This document shows positions 44,701 to 53,200 of a DNA stretch of 64,000 bases, in pieces. The position numbers were made by a program, and so were the translations under genes. The stretch is from Chloroflexi bacterium CFX4 (lineage in GTDB: Bacteria > Chloroflexota > Anaerolineae > Aggregatilineales > UBA2796). A model generated the notes under the pieces. It made no database searches, was not told the origin of the DNA, and saw only the letters and a program-made list of their open reading frames with translations. The stretch spans positions 62,001 to 126,000 of the forward strand of contig QWHC01000002.1 in assembly GCA_021404685.1 (NCBI GenBank), given 5' to 3'. Numbering within the stretch: position 1 is the first letter of the stretch; each line of letters starts with the position of its first letter.

Positions 44701-45829
44701 GGCACTGAAAGAGGCGCAGCACGCCGTGCTGCTGGCAGAGTCACTCGGTGAGGATCGCCTTGCTTGGCACGGCTATTTGTTGCTGCGCGGCGCGCTGCTG
44801 CGCCTGAGCCAGACCAGCGGCGCACAACGGGCTGACCTTGACCGCAAAATGCAGACGCTTGCTAACCGTCTAGGCGATCAGCGCTATGTGATTGAGCTGC
44901 TGCTGACGTGGTTCGATGAAATGTACGCCGAATCGCCGGAGAGCGCTATTCAGGCGGCGCAAACCACGCTCAAAGGCGCCCGCGAACTGCAAGACCCTGT
45001 GCTGGAAGCGGAATGCCTTTCGGCATTGGTAGATTTATATATGCGCGAATATAACCTACCCGCCGCTTTGGAGGCAGCCCAGCTTCAACTGGAGCGCCTG
45101 CGCCAAATTGGTGATCGCCGCCGCGAGGGGCTGACCTTAAACCGCGTTGGCGAGCTGATGATCAACCTTGGGCAGGTGAACGCAGGGCATCAGTTGGTGA
45201 TAGATGCCTTCCAAATGCTCAGCCAAGTGGGTGAGCGCGGCGGGGCGGCAAACGCGCAGCTGCTGACGGGCATCGTCTCGGAATACTTAGGCGTCTATGA
45301 TGAAGCGCTTAGCCACATGCAGCGCGCCCGCAGCATTCAGGAGGCGATCAATCTGCCGATGGAGATGGCACTGACGCGCTTTCACATTGGCTGCATCTAT
45401 CTGCGGCAGGGGGCATGGCAAGCCGCCGAGGCTGAACTGATGGCGGCACGGGCAATCTTTGCTGCAAATCCGCGCCAAAAGCCGCATGTTCTGCCCTTAG
45501 AGATTGATGCAGCCTTGGCAGTTGTTGATCTGGGTATGGGACGCTACATGACGGCGCTGGAGCGCGTGAACGGCATGGCAATCCGCCTCAGCCGCCAACA
45601 CATACGTGGCTTGTATCGTCCGATCATGGCGGCGCTCTTTACGATGCGTGTGCTTGCCGAAAACGGCGAAGCTGCCCGTGCCAAGCAGGTTGGCGAACAT
45701 GCGCGCTTTGCGCTGGCTGGCACCTTCACATGGCTGCATGGCAAGGGCTGGCTGAAGGATTACATCAGCGCAGTGTGGTATAACGCAGAACTGCTTGGGA
45801 GGCTGACTAGTCAAAGCGCTGTTCTTTAA
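41783..45829 (+). CDS. sAC-like adenylate/guanylate cyclase with AAA ATPase and TPR domains
   Basis: A 1348-residue signalling protein. C1 cyclase domain: metal aspartates D40 (MVDISGF) and D92 (FLGDGF). C2 cyclase domain (about 280-420): lacks these aspartates but has DKGCVVFAVFG and the transition-state pair N394/R398 (ETNVAARL). Then an NB-ARC/AAA-type ATPase (Walker A lysine K495 in GEAGIGKSRL; Walker B LLVLEDIQW), a helical region and C-terminal TPRs. C1 supplies metals and C2 the Asn/Arg, giving one composite catalytic site as in mammalian soluble adenylyl cyclase. cAMP production is plausible but unproven. Confidence 0.88.
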   Translation: MKPEALLHLLAPYLATDRFRALLQRTDLPATSQGAALMVDISGFTPLTTQLVAEFGAQRASDELKRRINPMFEAVAGSVFHHGGSVIRFLGDGFSAWFDDQPIGANGAVLPGVLRAVAAAMQMQEIMGIMRLFRGLRLRICIGMGSADRWLVGLPHYGCADVLSGAAVRAALSLAVETQPEQVVVHAECVPTLREAGVALQLNETGNALVVSVPPSLADQARAARWAAWQAQGDAAEVLDEVRPHVSAFIRERLEQGLGDYVGDLRYAIPMFVKLNFGGTSRPNYRRYEAEMFHNALDAYVCSAQRTLADFGGQLMSVEVSDKGCVVFAVFGAPITYGDEAERALRAALALRQSTPQGSTVSTHAIGISRGLVYAGTVGGEVRHEYSTIGDETNVAARLMGAASGGRILASSAVYKAADKRVIFEYLPEVMIKGRAQPIPVAEPVSFRASSVRQLKLEALVGRTAELERLERHLKAVQAGHPRVVRLEGEAGIGKSRLVSELVRRAVARGFRVGQGESFSTGQLSAYLPWQNILSTLLSLGSDMPGETIQQLQIMLNNLLPNDEARLPLLGDVLNLPIPETPVTASLEGQTRRQATFALITELIRRLARRQPILLVLEDIQWIDESSANLAIDLVQQLSVTPAPILLLLVQRALQGEPTAEHLVNELRTKRLHHYIAVQELSRAEVLHLLEKHLNAPISPALLDFICERVQGNPFFALELAEALQEAAQLQPTPHGLAITNGARGFNVPQTVQGVVQARLDSLNEADRQLLKYAAVIGREFSVNLLAESLPSGSYTLERLRERLNALRIAAYIYPSKADRAYTFKHAILQEVIYQGMLAEQRAEIHHSVALTLQRQTPDAIALLAYHFAQSNSREEALRYTLEAGRKAFAEYANFAALEYFAQAETLAQTQADRFEIWRRQVRVLLRLGETSAVAEKLPHGSYLAENAARDDWQAIVHLLRADYFTQTSAWAEALKEAQHAVLLAESLGEDRLAWHGYLLLRGALLRLSQTSGAQRADLDRKMQTLANRLGDQRYVIELLLTWFDEMYAESPESAIQAAQTTLKGARELQDPVLEAECLSALVDLYMREYNLPAALEAAQLQLERLRQIGDRRREGLTLNRVGELMINLGQVNAGHQLVIDAFQMLSQVGERGGAANAQLLTGIVSEYLGVYDEALSHMQRARSIQEAINLPMEMALTRFHIGCIYLRQGAWQAAEAELMAARAIFAANPRQKPHVLPLEIDAALAVVDLGMGRYMTALERVNGMAIRLSRQHIRGLYRPIMAALFTMRVLAENGEAARAKQVGEHARFALAGTFTWLHGKGWLKDYISAVWYNAELLGRLTSQSAVL

Positions 45830-46298
45830 GGCGGCGGCGAATATCAAGGTTTGCCTCTCGCGTGGCGATGGCATCACGCTTGTCGTAGTCTTTCTTGCCC
45901 TTTGCAACGGCAATTTCCACTTTGGCACGCCCTTTCTTCAGGTAAAGGCGCGTTGGCACCAGCGCATAGCCGCGCTCGCGGATTTTGCCGATCAGGTAGG
46001 CGATCTCTTTGCGGTGCAGCAGCAGCTTGCGGGCGCGCAGCGGCTCATGCCCAAAACGGTTAGCTTGGGCATATTCGGCAATATGCACACTGAGCAGCCA
46101 CAGTTCGCCGCCGCGTTCTTCCACATAGCCATCGCCCAAGTTCACCTTGCGCGCACGGATGGATTTAATCTCCGAGCCGATCAGCACCAAGCCTGCTTCA
46201 AAACGCTCACCCAACGTATAGTTATGGCTTGCCTTGCTGTTGGTTGCTATCACAATAAAATCGCCCGCCGTCTTGGGCGCTTTGGCTGTTTTCGCCAT
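45807..46298 (-). CDS. smpB: SsrA (tmRNA)-binding protein
   Basis: A 163-residue protein that carries tmRNA to stalled ribosomes in trans-translation. Signatures: TNSKASHNYTLGERFEAGLVLIGSEIKSIR, VNLGDGYVEE, HIAEYAQANRFGHEPLR, and GKKDYDKRD near the basic C-terminal tail. ATG 46298 with AAGGA and AGGAC upstream is chosen; an upstream extension in frame is not conserved in type. Its 3' end overlaps the convergent cyclase gene by 23 bp. No ssrA gene was seen in the window. Confidence 0.96.
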   Translation of the reverse strand: MAKTAKAPKTAGDFIVIATNSKASHNYTLGERFEAGLVLIGSEIKSIRARKVNLGDGYVEERGGELWLLSVHIAEYAQANRFGHEPLRARKLLLHRKEIAYLIGKIRERGYALVPTRLYLKKGRAKVEIAVAKGKKDYDKRDAIATREANLDIRRRLKEQRFD

Positions 46299-46526
46299 GA
46301 GTCCTACTTCCTTAGCTTGCCGAATTGTCTCACTGGATAGGGTAAGAGTCAACACACTTTCGGTTGAGGTGTGGTGAATGGCGTGCGGATAGCCTAGCCC
46401 TCGCCCGTGAAGTGCCGCTGTTGCAAGGGTGCTGCCGAAGGGCGCAGTTTGCAGGTTCGGGCAAGGCATGTTACAACCGAGCTATGTTCACAATCCGCTG
46501 CACAGAGCGCGGCGGATTTTAGTGTG

Positions 46527-47783
46527 ATGGTGAATTGTATGGCGTTACCTGAATTGATGGGCGATGCAGATTTCTCGCACGCGCCACAGCCCGCCCGTTC
46601 TGCCCTGCAAGCGGCAGAAGACACCCTGCACCGCCTAGCGGCTGCCCTTGAGGATGTTTTCCTCGTCTACAATGTGGAATACCTTGACCAACCAACCCGC
46701 AGTGGCACAGCCGCCCATGCCATTGTCTTTCAAGGCAAGCTGCTGGCAGACTCCGAGCCGACCTATCCGCTGCTGTTGAAGCGTTACAAGGACCTTGGCT
46801 ATACGCCGCTGCTGCGCCGCAAACATGGCATAGATATGGTCGTGCTGATGGAGGGCATCTTGCAGCCGCGCCGCATCAATTCGCCGCGCTGGTTGCATCT
46901 GCTGCTGTTGCTGCTCACCATCATCACTGCCACCATCAGCGGCGCGCAATTTCAGGGCGCAGTGCTGAACATGCGCGCCATTCAGCGTGGCAATCTTGTC
47001 AGCGTGGGCGATGTGGTTCAGGCAGGTGCGCCGTTTGCCCTCACGCTGCTCTTTATCTTGGGCGTGCATGAGATGGGACATTATTTCGCAGCGCGCCGCC
47101 ACAGGGTGGATGTGACGCTGCCCTATTTCATCCCATTCCCGTTCTTTCTGCTTGGCACGCTTGGCGCGGTCATCTTCATCAAGAGTCCGCTGAACAACCG
47201 CAAAGCGCTTTTTGATGTCGGCATCAGCGGACCATTAGCAGGGTTCGTCGTTGCGCTGATCGCCTACATCATTGGTTTATTTCTACCGCCGGCGGGTGCC
47301 AACAACCTGCTCTTGCTGGGCATTGGCAACGAACGCATCGGAATGCCTATCCTGTTACAAGGGCTGGGCGACGTGCTGCGTCCAGACTTGCTGCAAGCCT
47401 ATGGTGGGCGCAATATTTCCTCGCTTGCCGTCTTTGTGGCGCGCCAACCCATCGCCTTTGCGGCATGGTTCGGAATGCTGCTGACGGTGCTGAATTTGCT
47501 GCCAATTGGTCAGTTGGATGGCGGGCATGTGATGTATACGCTCTTTGGTGAAGCCGCCTGGACAATCGCCCTCGCCACCTTTGCCGTCATGATCTTCTTA
47601 GGGCTGACGATCTTCCCAAGCCTGCTCTTTTTCGCCTTCCTCGCCTTCCTGACTGGGCTGCGGCATCCGCCGCCGGGCGACGACATCACGCCGTTGGACA
47701 ACCGCCGAAAGCTGATTGGCTACGCCACCATCGTTCTTTTCTTCCTGATCGGCACGGTCACGCCTTTCACCTTCGGACGTTAG
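46527..47783 (+). CDS. Site-2 protease, M50 family
   Basis: A 418-residue integral membrane zinc metalloprotease. The zinc motif is HEMGH in ILGVHEMGHYFAARR, with the second ligand motif NLLPIGQLDGGH. The order of helices matches site-2 proteases; an N-terminal cytoplasmic domain of about 130 residues precedes helix 1 (WLHLLLLLLTIITATISG). Such enzymes cleave within membranes, for example anti-sigma factors or SREBP-like substrates. Starts at 46527 or 46539 are equally possible; Shine-Dalgarno is weak. Followed by a hairpin with a T-rich tail. Confidence 0.9.
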   Translation: MVNCMALPELMGDADFSHAPQPARSALQAAEDTLHRLAAALEDVFLVYNVEYLDQPTRSGTAAHAIVFQGKLLADSEPTYPLLLKRYKDLGYTPLLRRKHGIDMVVLMEGILQPRRINSPRWLHLLLLLLTIITATISGAQFQGAVLNMRAIQRGNLVSVGDVVQAGAPFALTLLFILGVHEMGHYFAARRHRVDVTLPYFIPFPFFLLGTLGAVIFIKSPLNNRKALFDVGISGPLAGFVVALIAYIIGLFLPPAGANNLLLLGIGNERIGMPILLQGLGDVLRPDLLQAYGGRNISSLAVFVARQPIAFAAWFGMLLTVLNLLPIGQLDGGHVMYTLFGEAAWTIALATFAVMIFLGLTIFPSLLFFAFLAFLTGLRHPPPGDDITPLDNRRKLIGYATIVLFFLIGTVTPFTFGR

Positions 47784-47797
47784 GCGGCTAAACAATC

Positions 47798-47823
47798 AGG
47801 GACGCCCAGGCTTGAGCGTCCCT
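47798..47823 (+). terminator. Terminator after the site-2 protease gene
   Basis: 8-bp stem AGGGACGC / GCGTCCCT with a 10-base loop, followed by ACCTTTAATTATTTTG. Fits a rho-independent terminator for the rightward gene and may serve cofC as well. Confidence 0.65.
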
Positions 47824-47859
47824 ACCTTTAATTATTTTGTTGTATAGCTTGCCCAAAGG

Positions 47860-48477
47860 CTAGGAGGCGTGCGGCACGCCACCAAGCTGTTCTTCGTAAA
47901 AGGCGAGATCGTTTGGTGTATCAATATCAATGCTCAGGCGCTCAGAGTTGTGAATTTTGAGCGTTGCGCCGTGCTGTTCTGCCAGCTCACAGTGGCGCTG
48001 AAAGCTGCCTGCCCCAAAGGCATAGGGAATGAAGCCGGGCGGATTAATCAGCATGGCATTTGTGCCGTCCTCATTCCGATCCGGCACCAGCACAACAGTG
48101 TGGCGAAAGCGCCCTAGATGCAGCACGTCTTCCACGTCTTGCGCTGTGTAAAGTGGCAAGTCTGCCGGCAGCACCAAGACGCTTGTCGCGCCGCGCAGCC
48201 GTGCGACTTCGGTCGCACGTAGCAAGGCGGCGTTCAGTTCTGGCGTGCCGCTCTCCTGGACGGTATGCGCGCCATACTCACGCGCAATCGCCAGCACCTT
48301 CGTATCGCGGCTAATCACCATGACTCCTGCTATGTCGCGCACGCTGCTCAAGGTTGCCAAGCCATGCCGAAACATGCGCTCTGCCAGTGCTTCACGCTGT
48401 TCAGGCGTCAGCACGCTGGCAAGGCGGCTCTTGGCACGCACGAAAGGCTTTACCGGCACAATTGCCCAAGTGGTCAT
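47860..48477 (-). CDS. cofC: 2-phospho-L-lactate (or phosphoenolpyruvate) guanylyltransferase
   Basis: A 205-residue nucleotidyltransferase of coenzyme F420 synthesis that makes the GMP-activated side-chain precursor used by CofD. Signatures: AIVPVKPFVRAKSRLASVL, AREYGAHTVQESGTPELNAALLRA, LVLPADLPLYT and DRNEDGTNAMLINP. ATG 48477 overlaps the cofD stop as ATGA. Third gene of a leftward F420 cluster (FbiB-like, cofD, cofC). Whether it prefers phospholactate or PEP cannot be told. Confidence 0.93.
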   Translation of the reverse strand: MTTWAIVPVKPFVRAKSRLASVLTPEQREALAERMFRHGLATLSSVRDIAGVMVISRDTKVLAIAREYGAHTVQESGTPELNAALLRATEVARLRGATSVLVLPADLPLYTAQDVEDVLHLGRFRHTVVLVPDRNEDGTNAMLINPPGFIPYAFGAGSFQRHCELAEQHGATLKIHNSERLSIDIDTPNDLAFYEEQLGGVPHAS

Positions 48478-49421
48478 TGATGTAAGTCTCCTATCCAAAG
48501 TAAAACGTCTTCTGCCAACCGTCCCCGATCTGTTGGCGTCATCATACGGATATTCGTTATCAACGTCTGTTGTTTAAGCGCCACCTCACGATCTGCCTCG
48601 TCCACCACGAAACCATCTATCAGCCCATCATAATAGCTTGCCACACCTGCCACATCCGCCCGCAAGCCTAGCTCATTCATTATTTTAACCGTAGGTCCCT
48701 TCAAGGCAGCACCCGCAATAATAGGGCTTATAGCAACGCACGGCACGCGCCGCGCTGCCAGCGCCTCCCGAATGGCGCGCACTGCCAAAATCGGCGCGAT
48801 GGACAGCAGCGGATTAGAGGGACACAGGATGATTGCCTCTGCTTGTGCCAGTGCTTCTAGCACGCCTGCTGCTGGCTGCGCCGTCTCCTCCCCTTCGTAT
48901 GCCAAGCGCGTGACCGTTGGCTGCCAGCGGTAGCGCACAAAGTACTCTTGGAAGGACAGCTTGCCCTGCTCGGCTGTGTAAACGACCGTTGCCAGCGAAT
49001 CATCCGTCATGGGAAGCAGACGCGCCGTGACGCCTAATCTTTCACAGAGGTGCGCCGTGATCTGGCTGAGTGGCTTACCTTGTGCCAGCCAATGCGTGCG
49101 GAGCAGGTTGGTTGCCAGATCAAGATCGCCTAGCCCAAACCAGGTATCCTCACCATAGCGCGCCAGCATTTCCAGCATTCGGCGCGTATCATCGGCGATG
49201 CCCCAGCCATTGATCGGATGCGCTAGCCCTGCTAAGGTGTACATGACCGTATCCAGATCAGGCGAGACGTGCAGCCCATAATGGCGAAAATCGTCGCCCG
49301 TGTTGCCGATGATGGTCAGTGCGCCGTGTGGCAAGCGCGCCGCTAAGCCCGCTGCCAGCTTTGCGCCGCCAACACCGCCGGCAAGCGCCACCACGCGCCT
49401 AAAAGTGTGGTTTAGCGCCAT
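48474..49421 (-). CDS. cofD: 2-phospho-L-lactate transferase (F420-0 synthesis)
   Basis: A 315-residue enzyme that transfers the phospholactyl (or dehydro) group to Fo, giving F420-0 or dehydro-F420-0. Signatures: ALAGGVGGAKLAAGLA, GNTGDDFRHYGLHVSPDLDTVMYTL, ILCPSNPLLSIAPIL, and SPIIAGAALKGPT. Its ATG lies within the end of the upstream nitroreductase gene (10-bp overlap), and its stop overlaps cofC. Also called fbiA in actinobacteria. Confidence 0.95.
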   Translation of the reverse strand: MALNHTFRRVVALAGGVGGAKLAAGLAARLPHGALTIIGNTGDDFRHYGLHVSPDLDTVMYTLAGLAHPINGWGIADDTRRMLEMLARYGEDTWFGLGDLDLATNLLRTHWLAQGKPLSQITAHLCERLGVTARLLPMTDDSLATVVYTAEQGKLSFQEYFVRYRWQPTVTRLAYEGEETAQPAAGVLEALAQAEAIILCPSNPLLSIAPILAVRAIREALAARRVPCVAISPIIAGAALKGPTVKIMNELGLRADVAGVASYYDGLIDGFVVDEADREVALKQQTLITNIRMMTPTDRGRLAEDVLLWIGDLHQ

Positions 49422-50014
49422 AGCACCCGCGTTTCAAGCGGCTGGCGCGTCGCTTCGCGTTCAACGGCAGGGTAGCCAAGCGTGATGAGCGCTTGCGGCT
49501 GCCAATCGGTGGGCAGATCAAGTGCCGCACGCACGACCGCAGGGCAGAACAGCGGCGCACACATCCAGCAGGCGCCCAAGCCTTCGGCATGTGCTGCCAA
49601 GAGCAGGTTCTGAACTGCCATTGCCACACTTTGAACTGCCATCACGTATTCTGCTGCTCCACGCCGTTCATCCGAATAGTGATCCATATCCACCATGCTC
49701 AGGCAGACCACAACTGCCAGCGGTGCGCTGCTAATGCGGCTGTACGAACGGCTCACGTCACGCTCGATCGCGTCCGCCGCGGCGCCATCAGCGGTCAGGT
49801 CAGCGCGCAGCCGTTCGCCCATCGCCGCGGCAAGCCTTTGGCGTGCCTCCGGCGTGCTGAGTGCCGCAAAGCGCCACGGCTGCCGATTATGCGCGGAAGG
49901 CGCCCAGAGCGCTGCCTCTAACAAGCGCGCCACAAGCGCCGAGGGCAGCGGCTGATCGGTGTAGCGCCGAATAGACCTTCTACTTTGCATTATAGCGTAT
50001 ATCGGGTGCGTCAT
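49412..50014 (-). CDS. FbiB-type nitroreductase (C-terminal domain only)
   Basis: A 200-residue FMN-dependent nitroreductase-fold protein. The signatures RRSIRRYTDQPLP, APSAHNRQPWRF, and CWMCAPLFCPAVV match the C-terminal domain of FbiB, which reduces dehydro-F420 intermediates. The N-terminal F420 glutamyl-ligase (CofE) domain of FbiB is absent, so ligase must be encoded elsewhere. Start 50014 is uncertain: no Shine-Dalgarno is seen, and ATG 49990 is an alternative. First gene of the fbiB-cofD-cofC cluster. Confidence 0.8.
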   Translation of the reverse strand: MTHPIYAIMQSRRSIRRYTDQPLPSALVARLLEAALWAPSAHNRQPWRFAALSTPEARQRLAAAMGERLRADLTADGAAADAIERDVSRSYSRISSAPLAVVVCLSMVDMDHYSDERRGAAEYVMAVQSVAMAVQNLLLAAHAEGLGACWMCAPLFCPAVVRAALDLPTDWQPQALITLGYPAVEREATRQPLETRVLWR

Positions 50015-50187
50015 GTGTGGTTTGTAAGCATTTTGAGTCGTCGTTTTACGGAAAATTTCACAGAGTATGGCGCACTTAGGTGCGGCGTGCAACAGCCGCC
50101 ATCAGCACGACCTCTCTGCGTGCTGCCTACGCAACTTAGCCCGCGATAAGATTCCATTCAGGCAACCGAGAAAACCTTTAGCCTATC

Positions 50188-50210
50188 TGAACGCACGTTC
50201 GTGCTAAAAT
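50188..50210 (+). promoter_or_regulatory. LexA-type SOS box and -10 of dnaE
   Basis: TGAACGCACGTTCG (50188-50201) matches 13 of 14 positions of the Gram-positive SOS box CGAACRNRYGTTCG. It abuts an extended -10, TGCTAAAAT (50202-50210), 54 bases before the dnaE ATG. LexA bound here would occlude RNA polymerase. Confidence 0.55.
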
Positions 50211-50264
50211 TTGGTAGACTTACCCACACACCGATTGCGCGCCAGCGAGTGCAGGAATTTTGCT

Positions 50265-53200
50265 ATGTGCCAGCCGATTGATGAAGCCACCATCACCCCT
50301 GAAGCGCCCCAAGAAACGCCTGAAACACGCCAAGATTTTGTGCATTTGCATGTGCATACCGAATACAGCTTGTTGGATGGCTTGAGCAAAATTGATAAGC
50401 TGGTGAAACGCGCCAAAGCGCTCAACATGCAGTCGTTGGCGATCACCGATCACGGCACGATGTTCGGCGTCATCAACTTTTATAACGCCTGCAAAGCGGC
50501 AGATATCAAGCCGATCATCGGTGTTGAGGCTTACCTTGCCAAGCAGAGTATGCGTGTTCACGATCCGAGTGAGAAATCGCCTTATCACCTGCTGCTGTTA
50601 GCGCGCAACCGCACGGGCTATCAGAACCTGCTCAAAATTGCCTCTGCGGCTCAGTTGGAAGGCTTTTACAGCCGCCCGCGCATAGATAAAGACTTCCTCG
50701 CCGCGCACGCCGAAGGGCTGATCTGCACCTCTGGCTGTTTGGCGGCGGAAATTCCGCGCATGGTCAGCGAAGGGCGCGATCAGGAAGCGCTTCAAACCAT
50801 TGGCTGGTATCAGGATGTTTTCGGGAAAGAAAACTTCTTCCTAGAGCTTCAGCACCATAATATTCCCGAACTGCACGACTTAAACCGTTGGCTAGTCGCG
50901 CAGCGCGGCTATGCCAATGTGCCGCTGCTTGCCACCAATGATGTGCATTATGTGCTGGAGGGCGACGCCGATGCACACGATACGCTGCTGTGCATCCAGA
51001 CCGGCGCGCTCAAGCGGGATGCCAAGCGGATGAAGATGACCGATCCAAGCTATCACCTGCGCTCTGGTGCGGAAATGTGGCAGCTTTTCGGCACGGACGA
51101 CATCGTCAAAACGGCGCTGCTGAATACGCTTTGGGTTGCCGAGATGTGCGAAGACCCAGCCCTTGGGCGCAGCCAATATCACCTGCCCATCTTCCCTGTG
51201 CCAGAAGGCTACGACGCCGAGTCCTACCTGCGTTACCTTGCCGAAAAAGGCTTGCGCTGGCGTTATGGCGCCGATGCCGAACGCGCTGAGGTCAAAGAGC
51301 GCCTTGCCTACGAACTGAGCGTTATTCACAGGCTCGGCTTTGATACCTACTTCCTGATCGTGTGGGATTTGTGCCAATTTGCGCGCTATGCCGATATTTG
51401 GTGGAACGTGCGTGGCTCTGCGGCAGGCTCTGTGGTTGCCTATACGCTGGGCATCACCAACATTGATCCGCTCAGCAACGCGCTCATCTTCGAGCGCTTC
51501 CTAAATCCGGGGCGCACCACCATGCCCGATATTGATATGGACTTCCCTGATGATCGGCGTGCCGAGATGATCACCTATGCGCGCAACAAATACGGTTCGG
51601 ATAAGGTGGCGGCGATCATCACTTTCGGGACGCTTAAAGCACGTGCTGCCATCAAAGACGTTGGGCGCGTGCTTGGTGTGGAACTACCCGTCGTCAGCCA
51701 GCTCACTGCCCTTGTGCCAAACATTCCCAGCAAGCCCGTCAGCCTTGCCGATTGTTTGGGCGATGATCCCGAAAAGGCTGTGCCAGAGCTAAAAGAGCGC
51801 TACAACGCTGATCCGCAAATTCGCACGCTTTTGGATACAGCGATGACCGTTGAAGGCGTTTCGCGGAATGCTGGCACACACGCGGCAGGCATCATCATCA
51901 CGCCGGAGCCGTTGGTTGAATACCTGCCGCTGCACCGCCCAATGGGTGAATCGCCTGTGGAGCATATCACCCAGTTTGGCATGGAAATCTGCGAGTCCAT
52001 TGGCTTATTGAAGGTGGACTTTCTGGGACTTTCCACACTGACCATTATGCGGCGCGCTTGCGAGCTGATCGAACAGCATCACGGCGTTCACTTCACAATG
52101 GATAACATTCCCTACCGCCCTGATCCAAACGACCCTGAGCAGGCGCGGCGCGTGGCAAAACTCTTTGAGTTGATCGGCAGCGGCGATACGACCGGCGTCT
52201 TCCAATTGGAAAGCGGCGGCATGAAGAAGATGCTGATCAGCATGAAGCCGAAGACGTTCGAGCATATCGTGGCGGCAATCTCGCTCTACCGACCAGGGCC
52301 GATGGACTTGATCCCGACCTACATACGGCGGATGCACGGGCAAGAGCCAGTGAGTTATCATCATCCAAAATTAGCGCCGATATTAAACGAAACATATGGA
52401 ATTTGTGTCAGCGGTGACTCCATCATTGTGGATGCTTATTCTGGACAACCACAACGCATTGATGCTATTGCCGACCTTGTGCCGAATTTTTATGTGCAAG
52501 GTGTGGACGCAACGCTACAACCTGCCATTGGGCGTGTCACACATTGGTTTGATAACGGCACAAAACCTGTATACCGTATCACACTCCGCAACGGTGCTTC
52601 CATCAAAGCGACATGGGATCATCAATTTCTAACTGAAGCGGGTTGGCAGTGTTTAGGCGATATTCCCGTCGGAAGCTATATAGCAACACCGTCATATCTA
52701 ATAGAACCACCCAACACTCAATCTTTCTCTCGTGAGAAATTACGCATTCTTGCCTATCTAATTGCTGATGGATCACTGGGCAGTGGTGCAAGTGTTGATT
52801 TTGTGAATAAGGAACCTGCCCTTATTGAAGAATATGTGCACTGCTTGAAGGTATTCGATGATTTAGAACCTGTTTATACTAAACAGGTTCGTGGCGTGGT
52901 GCGTGTTGGCATAAGGAGTAATCGCACACGCCAAGCCGAGACCAGCCTATTGCAGTGGATGCGTGCATTGGGCATGAAATATAACCTTAAAGACAGAAAA
53001 TATCCCGGCGGTGTTCGTAGTGGGGAAAAATCAATACCATCGTTCGTTTTTTCGCTCAGCAATACTGATCTAATCTATTTTATTGCTTCGCTATGGGATT
53101 GCGATGGGTATGTAGGCAAAAAGCTGTGCCATTATAAAACAATCTCTCGTCAGCTTGCCCACGATGTGCAACGTCTTTTGTTGAGGCTTGGTTTTGCGTC

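Noticed and set aside
49989..49998. ACGCTATAAT as the promoter of the FbiB-like gene
   Set aside because: It overlaps the first codons of the FbiB-like domain, so transcription would start inside the gene. Probably coincidental.
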